NCBI GenBank assembly: GCA_016792565.1
Contig: JAEUMK010000034.1
Location: 1-41,111, forward strand
DNA length: 41,111 nucleotides
Direction of reading: 5' to 3'
Source of the DNA: Alphaproteobacteria bacterium
Lineage (GTDB): Bacteria; Pseudomonadota; Alphaproteobacteria; Micropepsales; Micropepsaceae
Position 1 is the stretch's first letter. Every line of letters begins with the position of its first letter. The notes below the pieces were generated by a model. That model had not been told where the DNA came from. It did no database searches and saw only the letters and a list, made by a program, of their open reading frames with translations. Positions 39,438 to 41,111 of this stretch are shown here, piece by piece. The position numbers were made by a program, and so were the translations under genes.

Positions 39438-41024
39438 ATGAGCCTTCTGCGCGGCGCATTCACGGTCGGCGGCTGGACCCTCGTCAGCCGCATTCTCGGC
39501 TTCGCCCGCGACATGGTGATCGCCCGCGCAATCGGAACGGGCTGGGTCGCCGACGCCTGGGCCGTCGCATTCCGCTTTCCCAATCTCTTCCGCCGCCTGC
39601 TCGGCGAGGGCGCGCTCAATTCCGCCTTCGTACCGATGTACGCCAAGCGCCTGGAAGGCGACGGCAGGGGCGCGGCCGACCGGCTGGCGGAAGAAATCCA
39701 GAGCGTCATGCTGCCGATCCTCTTTGCGATCTCGGCGCTCGCGATGCTGACCATGCCATGGATCATGCAGGTCTATGCGCCGGGATTCGCCGGCGACCCG
39801 GCGAAGTTCGCCCTGGCGACCGACATGACCAAGATCGCCTTCCCGTATCTGATGTTCATGTCGATGGTGGCGCTCTATTCGGGCGTCCTCAACACGCATG
39901 GCCGCTTCGCGGCGGCGACGGCGGCGCAGAGCCTGCTCAATATCGGGCTGCTCGCAGCGGCTCTGGTCGCCCAGTTCGCGCTCGATCCAGCGCCGGGCGA
40001 TCCGATCTGGGGCATGGCGCTCGCCTATGGCTGCGTCGTCGCGGGGGCGATGCAGTTCCTCTATCTGATGTGGATGCTGGCGCGGGGCGGCATACGGCTG
40101 CGCCTGCACATGCCGCGCCTCTCGCCTGACGCAAGGCGCATGTTCGTGCTGATGGTGCCCGGCATCATCGCCGGCGGCGTCAGCCAGATCTCGATCTTCG
40201 TCTCGACCATCGTGGCGAGCCTGGAGGCCGGCGCGCCGGCGATCCTCTATTTCGCCGACCGCATCTACCAGTTCCCGCTGAGCATCGTCGGCACGGCGAT
40301 GGGCGTCGTCCTGCTGCCGACCCTCGCCCGGCACCTGCGCAGCGGGCGCGAGGATCTGGCGCTCTACTGGCAGAATCGCGGCATCGAGCTCGCGATGCTG
40401 CTCACGCTGCCGGCCGCGGTGGCGCTGGTCATCATCTCGACGCCCATCTCGATCGCCCTCTTCGAAGGCGGTGCCTTCGACCGCGCTTCGTCGCTGGCGG
40501 TCGGCCATGTGCTGGTCGCCTTCGGCGTCGGCCTCCCGGCCTTCATCCTCAACAAGGTCCTGACGCCGGCCTTCTTCGCCCGCGAGGATACCGCGACGCC
40601 GATGAAGTTCGCCGTCATTACGCTGATCATCGACCTCGCGCTGGCGGTCGGCCTCTTCTTCGCCTTCGGCGTCATCGGCATCGCCATCGCGACGGCGGCG
40701 GCGGCGTGGATCAATTGCGGCCTGCTGGCCTCGGCCCTGAGGGCGCGGGGTCTTTTCCGCGCCGACGCGCGCACGCTGTCGCGGATCGGCCGCATCGTGC
40801 TGGCCAGCCTTGTGATGGGGGCGGCGCTGATCGGACTTCTCCTGGTCGTCGGGCCCTGGCTCGACATGGGAACGACGCGCAAGGCCGCGGCGCTCGCGGT
40901 GCTCTGCCTCGGCGGCCTCGCCGTCTATGCGGCCGCCGCCTTCGCGCTGGGGGCGACGAGTCTTGGCGAGCTGAAGGAGCAGTTCCGCCGCGAACGGGCC
41001 AAGCCGGCGGCGGACACGGCTTGA
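39438..41024 (+). CDS. murJ: Lipid II flippase MurJ (MviN)
   Basis: A 528-residue MOP-superfamily membrane protein that moves lipid II across the inner membrane for peptidoglycan synthesis. The N-terminus MSLLRGAFTVGGWTLVSRIL and FRFPNLFRRLLGEGALNSAF are the family hallmarks (the RRLLGEGA loop is essential in E. coli). About 14 membrane segments are seen. The frame is open upstream within glnD, but the ATG at 39438 is the family start. It is in an operon with glnD, an arrangement conserved in Rhizobiales. Confidence 0.96.
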   Translation: MSLLRGAFTVGGWTLVSRILGFARDMVIARAIGTGWVADAWAVAFRFPNLFRRLLGEGALNSAFVPMYAKRLEGDGRGAADRLAEEIQSVMLPILFAISALAMLTMPWIMQVYAPGFAGDPAKFALATDMTKIAFPYLMFMSMVALYSGVLNTHGRFAAATAAQSLLNIGLLAAALVAQFALDPAPGDPIWGMALAYGCVVAGAMQFLYLMWMLARGGIRLRLHMPRLSPDARRMFVLMVPGIIAGGVSQISIFVSTIVASLEAGAPAILYFADRIYQFPLSIVGTAMGVVLLPTLARHLRSGREDLALYWQNRGIELAMLLTLPAAVALVIISTPISIALFEGGAFDRASSLAVGHVLVAFGVGLPAFILNKVLTPAFFAREDTATPMKFAVITLIIDLALAVGLFFAFGVIGIAIATAAAAWINCGLLASALRARGLFRADARTLSRIGRIVLASLVMGAALIGLLLVVGPWLDMGTTRKAAALAVLCLGGLAVYAAAAFALGATSLGELKEQFRRERAKPAADTA

Positions 41025-41082
41025 TTGTCGGCGCCGGGCGCGCGATAGAGCCCGCCCCGTCCCCTCCAACAGGACACGACAC

Positions 41083-41111
41083 GTGACCGACCAGGCCGTC
41101 CAAACGCCCGC
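41083..41111 (+). CDS. trpS: Start of a gene cut by the right edge, probably trpS
   Basis: A GTG at 41083 preceded by AACAGGA opens a frame (MTDQAVQTP) that runs to the end of the window. The nine residues are too few to identify a protein. In many alphaproteobacteria trpS (tryptophanyl-tRNA synthetase) follows murJ, which is the only reason for the name. Confidence 0.4.

Overview
The window is a dense, high-GC stretch of bacterial chromosome from an alphaproteobacterium. The order irr / fabA-fabB-fabI, the run lnt-xre-metK-trmB-rimP-nusA-ylxR-infB-rbfA-truB-rpsO-pnp, and the block maeB / mutS / glnD-murJ-(trpS) are typical of Hyphomicrobiales (Rhizobiales) and relatives. The genus cannot be named from the sequence. 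I see no mobile element, prophage, CRISPR array, tRNA or rRNA, and no gene-free gap over 300 bases.

Region 1 (1-3016, minus strand) holds irr, then a rubrerythrin, an Fe-S (heterodisulfide-reductase-like) protein and a DUF3501 protein cut by the left edge. It looks like an iron- and peroxide-related group of partly unknown function, with a perfect 9-bp inverted repeat just upstream of the rubrerythrin promoter. Region 2 (3149-6462, plus) is the fatty-acid operon fabA-fabB-fabI, with a glutathione-transferase-like gene overlapping the fabI stop. A small secreted protein (6469-6828, minus) faces it.

Region 3 (6972-18977, minus) is the translation and RNA supercluster: an XRE regulator, metK, trmB, rimP, nusA, the YlxR/L7Ae-like protein, infB, rbfA, truB, rpsO and pnp. 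It is punctuated by intrinsic terminators after trmB, rpsO and pnp. The terminator after trmB sits only 20 bases before rimP, so it may act as an attenuator for the nusA-infB operon. Region 4 (19137-28146, minus) is an almost gapless set: nfuA-like, nitroreductase, tsaB, rimI, fur/mur-type regulator, acyltransferase, miaB, phoH, ybeY, corC and lnt. Many of its junctions overlap by 4 bases (ATGA or GTGA).

Region 5 (28224-36560) alternates strands: a class III nucleotide cyclase, a TSUP permease, a LysR regulator, maeB, mutS and a small membrane protein. Three convergent pairs overlap at their stop codons. Region 6 (36626-end, plus) is glnD, murJ and the first codons of what is probably trpS. 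Most of the window is housekeeping; the least understood parts are the rubrerythrin/Fe-S/DUF3501 cluster, the cyclase's N-terminal domain, and the possible control elements before rubrerythrin, the XRE gene and rimP.
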